A DNA stretch of 64,000 nucleotides from NCBI GenBank assembly GCA_031432545.1, contig JAVKGX010000005.1, positions 79,591 to 143,590 of the forward strand, read 5' to 3'. The stretch comes from Armatimonadota bacterium. Its GTDB lineage: Bacteria > Sysuimicrobiota > Sysuimicrobiia > Sysuimicrobiales > Sysuimicrobiaceae. Positions 46,871-55,688 of the stretch are shown here, piece by piece. A model generated the notes under the pieces. The model was not told where the DNA came from. It did no database searches and worked only from the letters and a program-made list of their open reading frames with translations. The first letter of the stretch is position 1. The number at the start of each line of letters is the position of its first letter. The translations under genes and the position numbers were made by a program.

Positions 46871-47608
46871 ATGGCCAACTCGTTCTTCGGAAATCCCTTC
46901 TGGAACTACTGGTCGCTCACGTTCGCGGTATTTTTGATCTTCTTGTTCTCCTTCATCGTCGCCGGGATGGACGTCCGCGAGGAGATCGCTGAGGCACTGC
47001 GCAAGGCGCAGACCAAGCGCGGCAGGGCAAAGCCGAGGTTCACCGATCCGCTGGCCGACCGCAGCGTGGCGGCCACACTCGATCCGGGGGCCAACCGGCA
47101 GCTTCCACCCCATCTGCAGTGGGTGTACGATCGGGTTGTCCCGATCGCCCGTCGCCTCGGCATCGAGGCGCGTGTCCTCGTCTACGAAGACTCCAAGAGC
47201 CATCCGCTAATCCACGTCACCGACGGCAAGAGGCTGATCAGCTACCGCCTGGACAAGACCCTCGCGCAGGAAGCCCGCTCGGGGGACGCCGACAAGCTCG
47301 CGGAAGCGGACCGCCGCATCGAGGCGTTCCTCCGGCTCGAGTGGCTGGGCGACGAGACGGCGATGCGGCGCACGACGGAACTCGCCAAGGAAGCCGCGCG
47401 CAGCGCGGCCAAAGCACAGACACGGGCCACTCCGGATGCCGGCACGGCACAGGGCCCGGAGTCGGAGGCCGCACGGGTCGGGGCTGCCGAACAGGAAGGC
47501 AAGGCCGCATCCGCCGCCGACCCCAGGGCGGCCGAGCGCCAGCGGATCATCGAGGAAGCCAGGGCGCGGGCGGCGGCCCGCAGGGCGCAGAAGGAAGGCG
47601 ACTCGTAG
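46871..47608 (+). CDS. Membrane-anchored protein with Ala-rich coiled C-terminus
   Basis: A 245-residue protein: one N-terminal transmembrane segment (WSLTFAVFLIFLFSFIVAGM, about 14-33), a soluble middle domain (about 75-165; HLQWVYDRVVPIARRLGIEARVLVYED, DGKRLISYRLDKTLAQEA) and a low-complexity Ala/Glu/Arg C-terminus (about 170-245, IIEEARARAAARRAQKEGDS) likely to form a helix or coiled coil. GGAGG precedes the ATG. No family is recognised. It converges on the DUF885 gene, seven bases apart. Confidence 0.65.
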   Translation: MANSFFGNPFWNYWSLTFAVFLIFLFSFIVAGMDVREEIAEALRKAQTKRGRAKPRFTDPLADRSVAATLDPGANRQLPPHLQWVYDRVVPIARRLGIEARVLVYEDSKSHPLIHVTDGKRLISYRLDKTLAQEARSGDADKLAEADRRIEAFLRLEWLGDETAMRRTTELAKEAARSAAKAQTRATPDAGTAQGPESEAARVGAAEQEGKAASAADPRAAERQRIIEEARARAAARRAQKEGDS

Positions 47609-47614
47609 GGTGCC

Positions 47615-49252
47615 TTAAAGAAGCGGACCGCCGGGATCCTGCAGCAACGCCCGGCGCGCCAGCGGCAGCGGTGGGGCTCCCAGACCGATCAACCGGTCGT
47701 GGAACTCCCGCAGCCGGAATGCTCCTGCCCACTCCCTCTCGCAGTCCGCGCGGAGTCTGCGCACCATGAGCTTTCCCAGCGTGTAGTTCAGATACCCGGG
47801 ATCGAAGGTACCGCGCTCGGCCTCCTTCGACGCCGGAAGCGGCTCCAAGTAGGCGTCTTCGACGAACCGGCGCGCGGCCTGCTGGACGGTCATCCCGCGG
47901 GCGTGCATCCCCACGGCGACGACGTACCGCACCGCGCGGGTCAGCGCGTCGAGGACCTGGGCCAGTTGGAACTTGGGGTTCCCCTCACCGTATCCGGCCT
48001 CGAGCATCATCTCCTCGCAGTAGTGCGCCCACCCCTCGACGAACGCATACGACGTGTACACCTTCGCGACGCGGGACGGGACACGCTTGAGGTGGAGGAA
48101 GTGGATGTAGTGTCCGGGGTAGGCTTCGTGGACGCTCGTGTTCGTGAGGGTGTAGTAGTCGAAGCGGCGCAGCCATTGTTCCTTCTGCTCGGGCGCCCAC
48201 TTCGGATCCGGCAGGGTGACATAGTAATACGACTCCGTCGCCCGCTCCTCGAACGGTCCCGAGGTGTCCATCATCGCGAACGCCCACCGCAAAAACGGCG
48301 GTGTCGGCTCGACGCGGCAGTCGGACTGCTCGGGCAGGCCCACCAGGTCGCGTTCCACAAGGAAGGCGCGGAGTTCGTCCAGGATGCGCCGGGTGGCAGG
48401 GATCAGCTCCGCTTCGTCAGGGTGCTCTTCGGCCATCGCGCGCACGATCTCCGCCGGTGAGCGCTGCCCATCGATCGCCCTGGCCACTTCCGCACACCGA
48501 GCCTTCAGCCTGTCGAGTTCGGCTTCCCCCACCCGCGCCAGCTCGTCCACGTCCATCGCCACGCGTTCGCCGGTCCACAGCATCTGCTGGAACCGCTGCG
48601 GCCCGATCGCGAATTCGTCCGTCGTCTGGGGCAGGACGACGTCGTGTAGGTGCCGGAGGAGGGTCCCAACGGCCGTGGCGGCGCGGCCGCAGGCTTCGCT
48701 GAGCCGCGTGCGCATACGGTCCGACGCAGGGTTTGCGGCCTGGGGCAGGTCGGTTTCCAGGAACTCAACCAGGCCCTCGAACATCTCGACGGCGGTCTGC
48801 GCGTGAGGGCGCGGGCAGCGTTCGAGGTTGCGTCGGGCGTCGGCGACGACGCGGGGGAACTGGTTGAGGTGCTCGGCCAGCCTGTTGAGGCGCTCGTCAA
48901 GCGGAGCGTAGTCGCGCTTGATGTAGTGGCTGACGTCGAGTAGGTGCGTGTAGACGATGGGGTTGCGCGCGAACTCGCGCAACCCTTCGAGTTCGAACTG
49001 CTCGCGCTCGATGCCGATCATCAAGAGTTCCCGATCCATGGCGTGCTGTGGCGGCAGCGGGGACGGGTCGACAGCTTCGAGTTGGCGGCGGAACGTCGAC
49101 AGCTCGCGGATCCGACGGTCGATGGCGTCGGGGCCGAACGTACCTGCCTGGCCGTCGTAGTCGTGCAGGCCGATGCGCGATGCCCACATCGGATAGAAGG
49201 CGAAGTGGGCGGACAGGGTCCGGTCGGCCAGCTGCTCGAACGGGCTCTTCAT
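47615..49252 (-). CDS. DUF885 family metallo-hydrolase
   Basis: A 545-residue all-helical protein of the DUF885 family, distantly related to carboxypeptidase/M3-like zinc peptidases. The metal motif HEAYPGHYIH lies about two thirds along, with the third ligand in FVEGWAHYCEEMM. Other family stretches are SRIGLHDYDGQ and YYYVTLPDP. It has no signal peptide, so it probably acts on peptides in the cytoplasm; no DUF885 substrate is assumed. The ATG at 49252 follows GGAGG by five bases. Confidence 0.88.
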   Translation of the reverse strand: MKSPFEQLADRTLSAHFAFYPMWASRIGLHDYDGQAGTFGPDAIDRRIRELSTFRRQLEAVDPSPLPPQHAMDRELLMIGIEREQFELEGLREFARNPIVYTHLLDVSHYIKRDYAPLDERLNRLAEHLNQFPRVVADARRNLERCPRPHAQTAVEMFEGLVEFLETDLPQAANPASDRMRTRLSEACGRAATAVGTLLRHLHDVVLPQTTDEFAIGPQRFQQMLWTGERVAMDVDELARVGEAELDRLKARCAEVARAIDGQRSPAEIVRAMAEEHPDEAELIPATRRILDELRAFLVERDLVGLPEQSDCRVEPTPPFLRWAFAMMDTSGPFEERATESYYYVTLPDPKWAPEQKEQWLRRFDYYTLTNTSVHEAYPGHYIHFLHLKRVPSRVAKVYTSYAFVEGWAHYCEEMMLEAGYGEGNPKFQLAQVLDALTRAVRYVVAVGMHARGMTVQQAARRFVEDAYLEPLPASKEAERGTFDPGYLNYTLGKLMVRRLRADCEREWAGAFRLREFHDRLIGLGAPPLPLARRALLQDPGGPLL

Positions 49253-49354
49253 GTGCGCCTCCACGTGGTGGATGGATTCGAGTTCCGCCCGGGGCCCTCC
49301 CGCCGCGGACGTCGTGCCCCCGGAGCCGGCCCCTGGTCCCCATCCCCAGACCCC

Positions 49355-49363
49355 TGGTACAGT
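49355..49363 (+). promoter_or_regulatory. Extended -10 promoter element of tRNA-Pro (TGGTACAGT)
   Basis: TG-G-TACAGT, with the TGn extension and four of six in the -10, placed 12 bases before the mature tRNA 5' end. No -35 is seen. Confidence 0.4.
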
Positions 49364-49374
49364 GTTACCGGTTT

Positions 49375-49451
49375 CGGGGCGTGGCGCAGCCCGGCAGCGC
49401 GTCTGCTTTGGGAGCAGAAGGTCGCCGGTTCAAGTCCGGCCGCCCCGACCA
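49375..49451 (+). tRNA. tRNA-Pro (anticodon TGG)
   Basis: A 77-base cloverleaf with acceptor stem CGGGGCG/CGCCCCG (49375-49381 with 49441-49447), D-arm containing GGCGCAGCCCGGCAGCGC, anticodon loop TTTGGGA giving anticodon TGG, T-arm GCCGGTTCAAGTCCGGC, discriminator A and encoded CCA. Its T-arm, acceptor 3' strand and CCA are part of an 88-base sequence repeated 174 bases downstream. Confidence 0.93.
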
Positions 49452-49509
49452 TCACCTGCATGCGACATCCGAGGCGGGGTGCTGCAGCGGCGGGGTCGGT
49501 GCATCGGAA
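49422..49509 (+). repeat. Direct repeat copy 1 (tRNA-Pro 3' end plus flank)
   Basis: Eighty-eight bases covering the T-arm, 3' acceptor strand and CCA of tRNA-Pro plus 58 bases downstream. It matches 49596-49683 with a single mismatch (A at 49486, G at 49660). On the minus strand, copy 1 also holds a remnant of the C-terminal codons and stop of the Mo-hydroxylase gene ending in copy 2. Confidence 0.95.
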
Positions 49510-49529
49510 CCGGCGACCTTGGGCGGGGT

Positions 49530-49590
49530 CCCCGGCAAGTGGCGGGTGGGTGTATGGGGGCGGAGGGGAGTTGCGGGCCACTTGCTGGGG
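49530..49590. repeat. Inverted repeat inside the 86-base gap between the direct repeats
   Basis: Arms CCCCGGCAAGTGGC (49530-49543) and GCCACTTGCTGGGG (49577-49590) are complementary at 13 of 14 positions around a 33-base G-rich loop. It is a potential stem-loop or a remnant of a mobile-element end. No gene fits in this gap. Confidence 0.7.
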
Positions 49591-49595
49591 TGGAT

Positions 49596-49683
49596 TCGCC
49601 GGTTCAAGTCCGGCCGCCCCGACCATCACCTGCATGCGACATCCGAGGCGGGGTGCTGCGGCGGCGGGGTCGGTGCATCGGAA
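49596..49683 (+). repeat. Direct repeat copy 2 (tRNA-Pro 3' end plus flank)
   Basis: The second copy of the 88-base repeat. It contains a T-arm, 3' acceptor strand and CCA but no 5' half of a tRNA, so it is not a tRNA gene. The 3' end of the adjacent Mo-hydroxylase large-subunit gene (stop at 49628-49626) lies within it. Confidence 0.95.
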
Positions 49684-52028
49684 GCGGAACCTTCGGAGAT
49701 GGCCCGGACGATCGCCTCGGGGCTCAGGGGGCTTTCGAGCAGGCGAACTCCGAACGGACGGAGGGCGTCCTCCACCGCTGCGTTGATGACCGCCGGCACC
49801 GGTATCGTCCCGCCCTCGCCCACCCCCTTCACGCCCTCCGGGTTGCTGGGCGAGGGCACCTGCGTGTGAAAGAGGACCAGGTCCGGCATCTCCATGGCGG
49901 TGGGGATCAGGTAGTCCATGTAGGTGCGGACCAGCGGTTGCCCCTCGTCGTCCCACCGCAAGAACTCGTACAGGGCGTTGCCCAGCCCCTGCGCGAACCC
50001 GCCGACGATCTGGCCCCTGACGAGCTGGGGATTGATCTCCACACCGCAGTCGTGGCCGATCACGTAACGCAGGACGCGCACCTCCCCCAGATCCGGCAGC
50101 ACCTCCACGATAGCCGCGTGTACCCCGTAGGCGTAGTTGAGCGCTGTGCTGTCGAAGTGGTAGGTGGCCTCCAACCCAGGCGGTAGTTCCTCGGAGAAGC
50201 GCAGCTGGCGCGGCAGGCGCGTGGCATCGAGGTTCGGCCCGGAGGCCAGTTGCGCCAACTGGCGGAACGACAACGACCGAGACGGCGCGCCGCGGACCCG
50301 CACGACGCCTTCCGATACCTCGAGGTCCGTCGGCGAAACCTCCAGCAGCCGCGACGCCAGGTTGAGGATCTTGTCCCGCACCCGTGTGGCTGCGCCACTG
50401 GCCGCGTTGCCGGCGGCGACGGCGGACCGGCTGGCGAACGTGCCGATCCCGGTCGGGACTCCGGCTGTGTCGCCGACCGTGACCTCGACGTCCTCGTAAC
50501 GGACACCGAGGCGATGGGCGACGATCTGCGCCACCATCGTCTCGTGGCCCTGGCCCTGCGACGCGCAGCCCGCGAAGACCTGGACGCGCCCTGAGGCGTC
50601 CACCCTTACCGTGGCGGTCTCGTACGGACCGAGGCCCGACATCTCCACGTAGGGCACCACGCCGATGCCCAAGAACCGACCTTCGCGCCGCGCTCTGCGT
50701 TGCCGCTCGCGCCACGCAGGGTAGTCGAGTTCGGCTAGGGCGCGCTCCAGCATCGCCGGGTAGTCGCCGCTGTCGTAGACGACGCTGCCCAAACCGTCGC
50801 GCCGCGGCACGCCGGTGTCGTAGGGGAGGTCTTCGGGGCGGAGCAGGTTTCGTCGGCGCAGTTCCACAGGGTCGATGCCGACCTGGGCTGCAGCCAGGTC
50901 CAGCAGCCTCTCGATTGCAAACACGCCCTGCGGCCGGCCGGCGCCCCGATAGGGCGCTAGGGGCGGCTTGTTCGTGTACACGCAGACCACATCCACCGAC
51001 AGGGCCGGCAGCCGGTATGGCCCCGGAAGCGTCATCGCCGTGGTCAGGGGAGGCACAATCCCGAAGCTGGAGTCGTACGCGCCGTTGTCGTTGAGGATGC
51101 GGCCGCGCAGCCCGAGGATGCGGCCTTGGCCGTCGAGCGCCAGTTCGAGCTCCTGGAGTTGGTCGCGCTCCTGGTAGGTTGCCAGGAAGTCCTCGCTTCG
51201 GTCGCCGACCCACTTCACCGGACGCCCCAGTTCCAGCGCCAGCCGCGCCGCCAGCAGGTACTCGGGGTAGAAGCGGTTCTTCGCGCCGAATCCTCCGCCG
51301 ACGTCCGGGGCGATGACACGCACCTGCGCTTCGTCCAGACCGAGCAGGACGGCCAGGATGCGGCGGGCTGTGTGCGGCGACTGCGTGGTGAGCCAGACTG
51401 TGAGCGCCGGGCGCGGACCGCGCAGATCGGGTTCTGCCACGACCGCGCGTGTCTCCATCGCCTGTGGGCTGCAACGGCCGATTCGCAGCTGCGCACGCAC
51501 CACCGAAGCCGCCGCCATAAAGGCCGCGTCCGCATCCCCCACGCGGATGGGGACCCGTGCCATAAGATTCCCCGGGGCCTCGTCTGGGTGCAACTGCGCC
51601 GCGTCTGGGCGGAGGGCGGCTTCGACGTCCACGACGGGGGGAAGCGGATCGTAGTCCACCGCCACCAGGTCGGCTGCGTCCTCGGCCTCGTAGCGGTCCT
51701 GTGCCACGACCACCGCGATCGGCTCTCCCACGTAGCGGACCACGTCGGACGCGAGGACGTGGGGCAGCGCATGCCGCATCGAAGGATGCCCCACCACCGC
51801 CGGCAGCCGGGGCAGGGGTGGATCGAAGTCGGCCGCCGCCCTCGCCAGCGCGATGTCCGGCAGGGCGCGGGCGTGCGTGAGGTCCACGCGAACCAACCTG
51901 GCGTGTGCGTGGCTGCTGCGGACGATCGCCATGTGCAGCGTACCGGGCGGCTGGACGTCCCCCACGTAGCGCCCGCGCCCGGTGAGCAGCCGGACATCCT
52001 CCTTGCGGCGCAACGCTTGGCCGATCAC
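49626..52028 (-). CDS. Xanthine dehydrogenase-family molybdenum-binding subunit (copy B)
   Basis: An 800-residue large subunit of a Mo hydroxylase. It has RYVGDVQPPGTLHMAIVRSSHAHA, YVGEPIAVVVA, DVGGGFGAKNRFYPEYLLAAR, the substrate-loop APYRGAGRPQG, the cofactor-contact SQGQGHETMVAQI and the catalytic Glu in GVGEGGTIPVPAVINA. The AYRCSFR loop of CO dehydrogenase is absent, so it is a hydroxylase or dehydrogenase of a carbon substrate. It starts at a GTG overlapping the previous large-subunit stop and is the last gene of the minus-strand operon. Its C-terminal tail lies in a direct repeat. Confidence 0.9.
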   Translation of the reverse strand: MIGQALRRKEDVRLLTGRGRYVGDVQPPGTLHMAIVRSSHAHARLVRVDLTHARALPDIALARAAADFDPPLPRLPAVVGHPSMRHALPHVLASDVVRYVGEPIAVVVAQDRYEAEDAADLVAVDYDPLPPVVDVEAALRPDAAQLHPDEAPGNLMARVPIRVGDADAAFMAAASVVRAQLRIGRCSPQAMETRAVVAEPDLRGPRPALTVWLTTQSPHTARRILAVLLGLDEAQVRVIAPDVGGGFGAKNRFYPEYLLAARLALELGRPVKWVGDRSEDFLATYQERDQLQELELALDGQGRILGLRGRILNDNGAYDSSFGIVPPLTTAMTLPGPYRLPALSVDVVCVYTNKPPLAPYRGAGRPQGVFAIERLLDLAAAQVGIDPVELRRRNLLRPEDLPYDTGVPRRDGLGSVVYDSGDYPAMLERALAELDYPAWRERQRRARREGRFLGIGVVPYVEMSGLGPYETATVRVDASGRVQVFAGCASQGQGHETMVAQIVAHRLGVRYEDVEVTVGDTAGVPTGIGTFASRSAVAAGNAASGAATRVRDKILNLASRLLEVSPTDLEVSEGVVRVRGAPSRSLSFRQLAQLASGPNLDATRLPRQLRFSEELPPGLEATYHFDSTALNYAYGVHAAIVEVLPDLGEVRVLRYVIGHDCGVEINPQLVRGQIVGGFAQGLGNALYEFLRWDDEGQPLVRTYMDYLIPTAMEMPDLVLFHTQVPSPSNPEGVKGVGEGGTIPVPAVINAAVEDALRPFGVRLLESPLSPEAIVRAISEGSASDAPTPPPQHPASDVACR

Positions 52029-54328
52029 GTCTGCCGTCGCCCGCTGTGGTCGAGCAGGGCCAGAACGTACTCGGGCGTCAGGGGGATCCGCTGGACCTGC
52101 GCGCCGACCGCGTCGGACACGGCGTTGGCGATCGCCGCCGGTGCACCGATCGCGCCGCCTTCGGCCATGCCCTTCATCCCTCCGGGGCGGTCGGAGGGAT
52201 TTTCCAGATGCAGGATCTCGATTCCGTCAGGCATGTCCGTGGCTAGGGGCAGCAGGTAGTCCATGAACGTGCTGGCCAGGGGCTGGCCGTCCGGGCCGTA
52301 GACGGCGTGCTCGAGGACGGCTTCCCCCAGACCCTGCGCGATGGCGCCGTGGATCTGGCCGCGGACGATCCGGGCGTTGAGGACCCGACCGCAGTCCTCG
52401 ACGACCACGTACCGCAGGGGGCGCAGCGCGCCCGTGTGCGGGTCGACCTCGACTACGGCGAGGTGCGCGGCGTTGGAGAACGTGGCGGGCGGCGGGTCGA
52501 AGTACTCGACCGCTTCCAGCCCCGGCTGCAACGTCCCCGCCTTTCCCAGGGGGATCTTGTAGGCTGCCCGTGCGACCTCGTCGAACGTCACGGATCGGGA
52601 GAGGCTGCCGCGGACGCGGATCCGCCCTCCTTCCCACTCCAGGTCGCTCACGGCGGCTTCGAGCAAGGAGGAGGCGATCGCCAGCGCCCGCTCGCGCACA
52701 CGGAGGGCAGCACCGTACACAGCGCCCGCGCCGGCCACCGAGGTGCGGCTGCCGAAGGTGCCGGACCCATGGGGGCTCGCCCGGCTGTCGAATGGCTCCA
52801 CCTGAATGCGGTCGGCCGGTACCTGGAGCACCTCCGCGACGATCTGCGCCATCGTGGTCTCGTGGCCCTGTCCTTGGGAGGTGAAGCTCAGCGACACCCG
52901 CACGGAGCCCGACGGGTCGACGCGTACGGCAGCGGCTTCATGGCCCGGAATGTCCGTCATGCCGCGCCGTGCGAACGTCGCGGAGCCCATCCCCGTGTAC
53001 TCCGTGTAGCAGGCCACCCCGATCCCCAAAAGTCTCCCGCTGCGGGTCCGTTCGCGCTGCTGGTCGGCACGCAGGCGCTCGTAATCGGTCGCCTCGCACA
53101 GGCGCTGCAGCGCCTGGTGGAAGGAGCCACCGTCGTACGTCAGGCCGCTGGCGCTCTGATAGGGGAACGCGTCAGGGGAGATGAGGTTCCTCCTGCGCAC
53201 CTCCACCGCATCGAGGCCGACCTCGCGGGCCAGGCAGTCCATGGCCCGCTCCATGGCGAACGCGCCCACGGTCATCCCGACTCCGCGGTAGGCGCCGGTC
53301 GGCGGCTTGTTCGTGCAGACGGCGAGCACCTCGTACGCGTAGTGGTCGACCGCGTAGGGCCCCGGCAGGATCTGCGCCGCACCGAGCGGCTCCAGGGCGG
53401 CGGTGGTGGGGAATACGTGGTAGGCGCCGACGTCACCGACGACGCGGCCACGCAGCCCCAGCACGCGCCCCTCGGTCGTCGCCGCCACTTCCACCTCCAC
53501 TCGTTCCTCGCGTGCCTGGGTGGCGGCCGTCAGGTTCTCGCGCCGGTCCTCGACCCACTTCACCGGCCGACCGAGGCGCGCCGCCAGCCAGCAGACGACG
53601 ACGTCCTCCGGATACAGGTGCATCTTCTGACCGAAGCCACCCCCGGTGTCGGGCACCAAAAGACGGATCCGATGTTCCGGCAGCCCAAGGCAGGCGGCGA
53701 GGGCGGAACGGATGAGCGCCGGTACCTGGGTCCCAATCCAGACGTGGAGCATCTGCCCTTCGTAGGCAGCCAGAATCCCGCGGCCTTCCATCGGTGAGGC
53801 AGCGCACCGTGCAGACCGAACGTCGATGCAGACCGTGACGGGTGCGTGCCGAAACACCGCTTCCGGGTCCCCGCCGTGGTGCGACCTGTGGTACAGGATG
53901 TTGCTGGCGGCGTCGTGCAGCCGCGGGGCATCTGGGCGGAGGGCCGTCTCCGCGTCGGCGACGGTCGGCAGAGGATCGTAGTCGACTTCCACGCGTTCGG
54001 CCAGGTCTTCGGCTTCGTATCGATCTGCCGCGACGACCACGGCCACCGGCTCACCCACGTATCGGACGCGGTCGGCTGCCAGCGGCCACTGGGCGGTGGG
54101 TGTGAATCCGTCCGCATCCAGGCGTGGGGCGATCGGGTGCACACCCTCGAGATCCTCGTAGGTCCACACCCACTCCGCGGCCCGTCGCACGCGCAAAATC
54201 CGCGCATGGGCATGGGGGCTTCGCACGAACGCCGCATGGAGCGCCCCGGGCAGCCGTATGTCGTCCAGATACCTGGCCCTTCCGGACAGCAGCCGCGGGT
54301 CCTCGTGCCGTGTGATTCCCGCCGTCAT
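52025..54328 (-). CDS. Xanthine dehydrogenase-family molybdenum-binding subunit (copy A)
   Basis: A 767-residue paralogue encoded just upstream of copy B in the same operon. It has RYLDDIRLPGALHAAFVRSPHAHA, DTGGGFGQKMHLYPEDVVVC, loop GAYRGVGMTVGAFAMER, SQGQGHETTMAQI and catalytic Glu in GMAEGGAIGAPAAIANA. The substrate-loop sequence differs from copy B (GVGMT against GAGRP), suggesting two substrates or two steps handled by one electron-transfer pair. The ATG at 54328 overlaps the stop of the Fe-S subunit gene. Confidence 0.9.
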   Translation of the reverse strand: MTAGITRHEDPRLLSGRARYLDDIRLPGALHAAFVRSPHAHARILRVRRAAEWVWTYEDLEGVHPIAPRLDADGFTPTAQWPLAADRVRYVGEPVAVVVAADRYEAEDLAERVEVDYDPLPTVADAETALRPDAPRLHDAASNILYHRSHHGGDPEAVFRHAPVTVCIDVRSARCAASPMEGRGILAAYEGQMLHVWIGTQVPALIRSALAACLGLPEHRIRLLVPDTGGGFGQKMHLYPEDVVVCWLAARLGRPVKWVEDRRENLTAATQAREERVEVEVAATTEGRVLGLRGRVVGDVGAYHVFPTTAALEPLGAAQILPGPYAVDHYAYEVLAVCTNKPPTGAYRGVGMTVGAFAMERAMDCLAREVGLDAVEVRRRNLISPDAFPYQSASGLTYDGGSFHQALQRLCEATDYERLRADQQRERTRSGRLLGIGVACYTEYTGMGSATFARRGMTDIPGHEAAAVRVDPSGSVRVSLSFTSQGQGHETTMAQIVAEVLQVPADRIQVEPFDSRASPHGSGTFGSRTSVAGAGAVYGAALRVRERALAIASSLLEAAVSDLEWEGGRIRVRGSLSRSVTFDEVARAAYKIPLGKAGTLQPGLEAVEYFDPPPATFSNAAHLAVVEVDPHTGALRPLRYVVVEDCGRVLNARIVRGQIHGAIAQGLGEAVLEHAVYGPDGQPLASTFMDYLLPLATDMPDGIEILHLENPSDRPGGMKGMAEGGAIGAPAAIANAVSDAVGAQVQRIPLTPEYVLALLDHSGRRQT

Positions 54329-54819
54329 GGCTGTTGGCGAGCCGTAGACAGTGCCCGGGCGGCTGCCAGGATCGCATCGACGATCGAGAGGTATCCGGTG
54401 CAGCGGCACAAGTGACCTGCCAGCATCTCCCGCACCTGCTGTGGTGTCGGCTCCGGGTGGTCACGCAAGAATGCCACCGCGCTCATCAGGATGCCCGGCG
54501 TGCAGAACCCACACTGCAGGGCGTGATGGGCGGAGAAGGCCTCCTGAAGAAGGTGCAGGGACGTAGGTCCGCCCAGGCTCTCGACGGTCTCCACGCGGGC
54601 GCCCTCTACCTGCACCGCCAGCAGCAGGCAACTGCGAACGGGCCGACCGTCCACCAGCACCGTGCAGGCGCCGCACACGCCGTGTTCACACCCCAGGTGC
54701 GTTCCGGTCAGTCCAAGGTCGTCGCGCAGGGTGTCGGCGAGTGTCTTGCGCGTCTGGACCTCCACGGTGTGGACGGCGCCGTTGACGTTGAGCTGCAACC
54801 GCCGGCGGCGTGTGCTCAC
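54325..54819 (-). CDS. Xanthine dehydrogenase-family 2Fe-2S subunit
   Basis: A 164-residue small subunit carrying two 2Fe-2S clusters: plant-type Cys44, Cys49, Cys52 and Cys64 (GCEHGVCGACTVLVDGRPVRSC region) and the helical-domain Cys103, Cys106, Cys138 and Cys140 (QCGFCTPGI; HLCRCTGY). It passes electrons from the Mo centre to FAD in the neighbouring subunit. The GTG at 54819 overlaps the stop of the FAD subunit gene, and its own stop overlaps the copy A large subunit. Confidence 0.94.
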   Translation of the reverse strand: MSTRRRRLQLNVNGAVHTVEVQTRKTLADTLRDDLGLTGTHLGCEHGVCGACTVLVDGRPVRSCLLLAVQVEGARVETVESLGGPTSLHLLQEAFSAHHALQCGFCTPGILMSAVAFLRDHPEPTPQQVREMLAGHLCRCTGYLSIVDAILAAARALSTARQQP

Positions 54820-55688
54820 AGATCGCCTCCTGCTCGTTGAGCGGCCCGCCGGAGCGCACGTGCGGCGAGGACGGCGGCCGCGCGCCTGCGGTAGGCTCCG
54901 CTCGCGTGGACGTCGTCGTCCGGCTGAAGCGCCTCGGCGGCCGCGCGGGCGGCCTCCTCCCATAGCTCCTCGGTGGGTCTGGCGCCCACCAGCAGCCCTT
55001 CGATCCCGGTCGGCGTGACCGGCACCGGCCCGCATCCGGCGAACGCCAGTCGCGCTGCGACGATGCGGCCATCGTCGATGCGCACGGTGGCTGCGACGCC
55101 GACGAGCGCGTAGTCGCCGTGGCGGCGGGCCAGCTCCTCGAAGGCGCCGCCCGTTCCGGCCGGCGGGAGGGGAAACCGCACCTCCACCAGGATCTCCTCG
55201 GGATCCAGCGCGGTCGTCAGGTACGTCCGGAACAGGTCCCTCGCCCGGATGGTCCTGCGAGCCCCCCGCCGCGCCGCGACCACCTCGCCGTCCAGACACA
55301 GCAGCAGCGCGGGCAGTTCGGCGGCGGGGTCGGCGTGCGCGATGGAACCGCCGACGGTGCCGCGGTTGCGGATCGGCGGGTGGCCGACGTGCCGCAGAGT
55401 CTCGATCAGCAGGGGCAGGTGGCGACCGACCTCCGCAGATGCCTCCGCGTCAGCCTGGCGAGTCATCGCGCCCACCACCAGCGTGTCGTCGGCGACTTCG
55501 ACGTAAGCGAGCGCGGCGATCCGGTTGAGGTCCACCACGACCCCGGGCCTGGCCAGGCGCATGTTCAGTAGCGGCATCAGGCTCTGGCCACCTGCCAGGA
55601 CCTTCGCGTCCGTACCGTGCTCGGCGAGCAGGTCGAGGGCCTGGTCGAGGGTGCGCGGATCGTAGTAGTCGAAGACAGGCGGTTTCAC
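54816..55688 (-). CDS. Xanthine dehydrogenase-family FAD-binding subunit
   Basis: A 290-residue CoxM/XdhB-type subunit: FDYYDPRTLDQALDLLAE, the FAD-binding VLAGGQSLMPLLNMRLARP, NRGTVGGSIAHADPAAELPALLL and the C-terminal domain YRRRAAAVLAARALRRA. It takes electrons from the 2Fe-2S subunit and donates to NAD+, quinone or another acceptor. The GTG at 55688 overlaps the livM stop, so the enzyme genes follow the transporter genes without a gap. Confidence 0.93.
   Translation of the reverse strand: MKPPVFDYYDPRTLDQALDLLAEHGTDAKVLAGGQSLMPLLNMRLARPGVVVDLNRIAALAYVEVADDTLVVGAMTRQADAEASAEVGRHLPLLIETLRHVGHPPIRNRGTVGGSIAHADPAAELPALLLCLDGEVVAARRGARRTIRARDLFRTYLTTALDPEEILVEVRFPLPPAGTGGAFEELARRHGDYALVGVAATVRIDDGRIVAARLAFAGCGPVPVTPTGIEGLLVGARPTEELWEEAARAAAEALQPDDDVHASGAYRRRAAAVLAARALRRAAQRAGGDL

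Noticed and set aside
49596-49625. A possible second tRNA-Pro at the second repeat copy
   Set aside because: Only the T-arm, 3' acceptor strand and CCA are present; no D-arm, anticodon arm or 5' acceptor strand precedes them.
49249-51474. A 741-codon minus-strand frame across tRNA-Pro and the Mo-hydroxylase gene
   Set aside because: It is out of frame with the clear Mo-subunit protein and contains VGAAGLEPAN-type tRNA translation; composition is Arg/Gly/Pro-rich noise of a high-GC frame.
49626-52028. Form I CO dehydrogenase large subunit
   Set aside because: The active-site loop reads APYRGAGRPQG; the AYRCSFR loop with the Cu/S-binding cysteine is absent in both large subunits.
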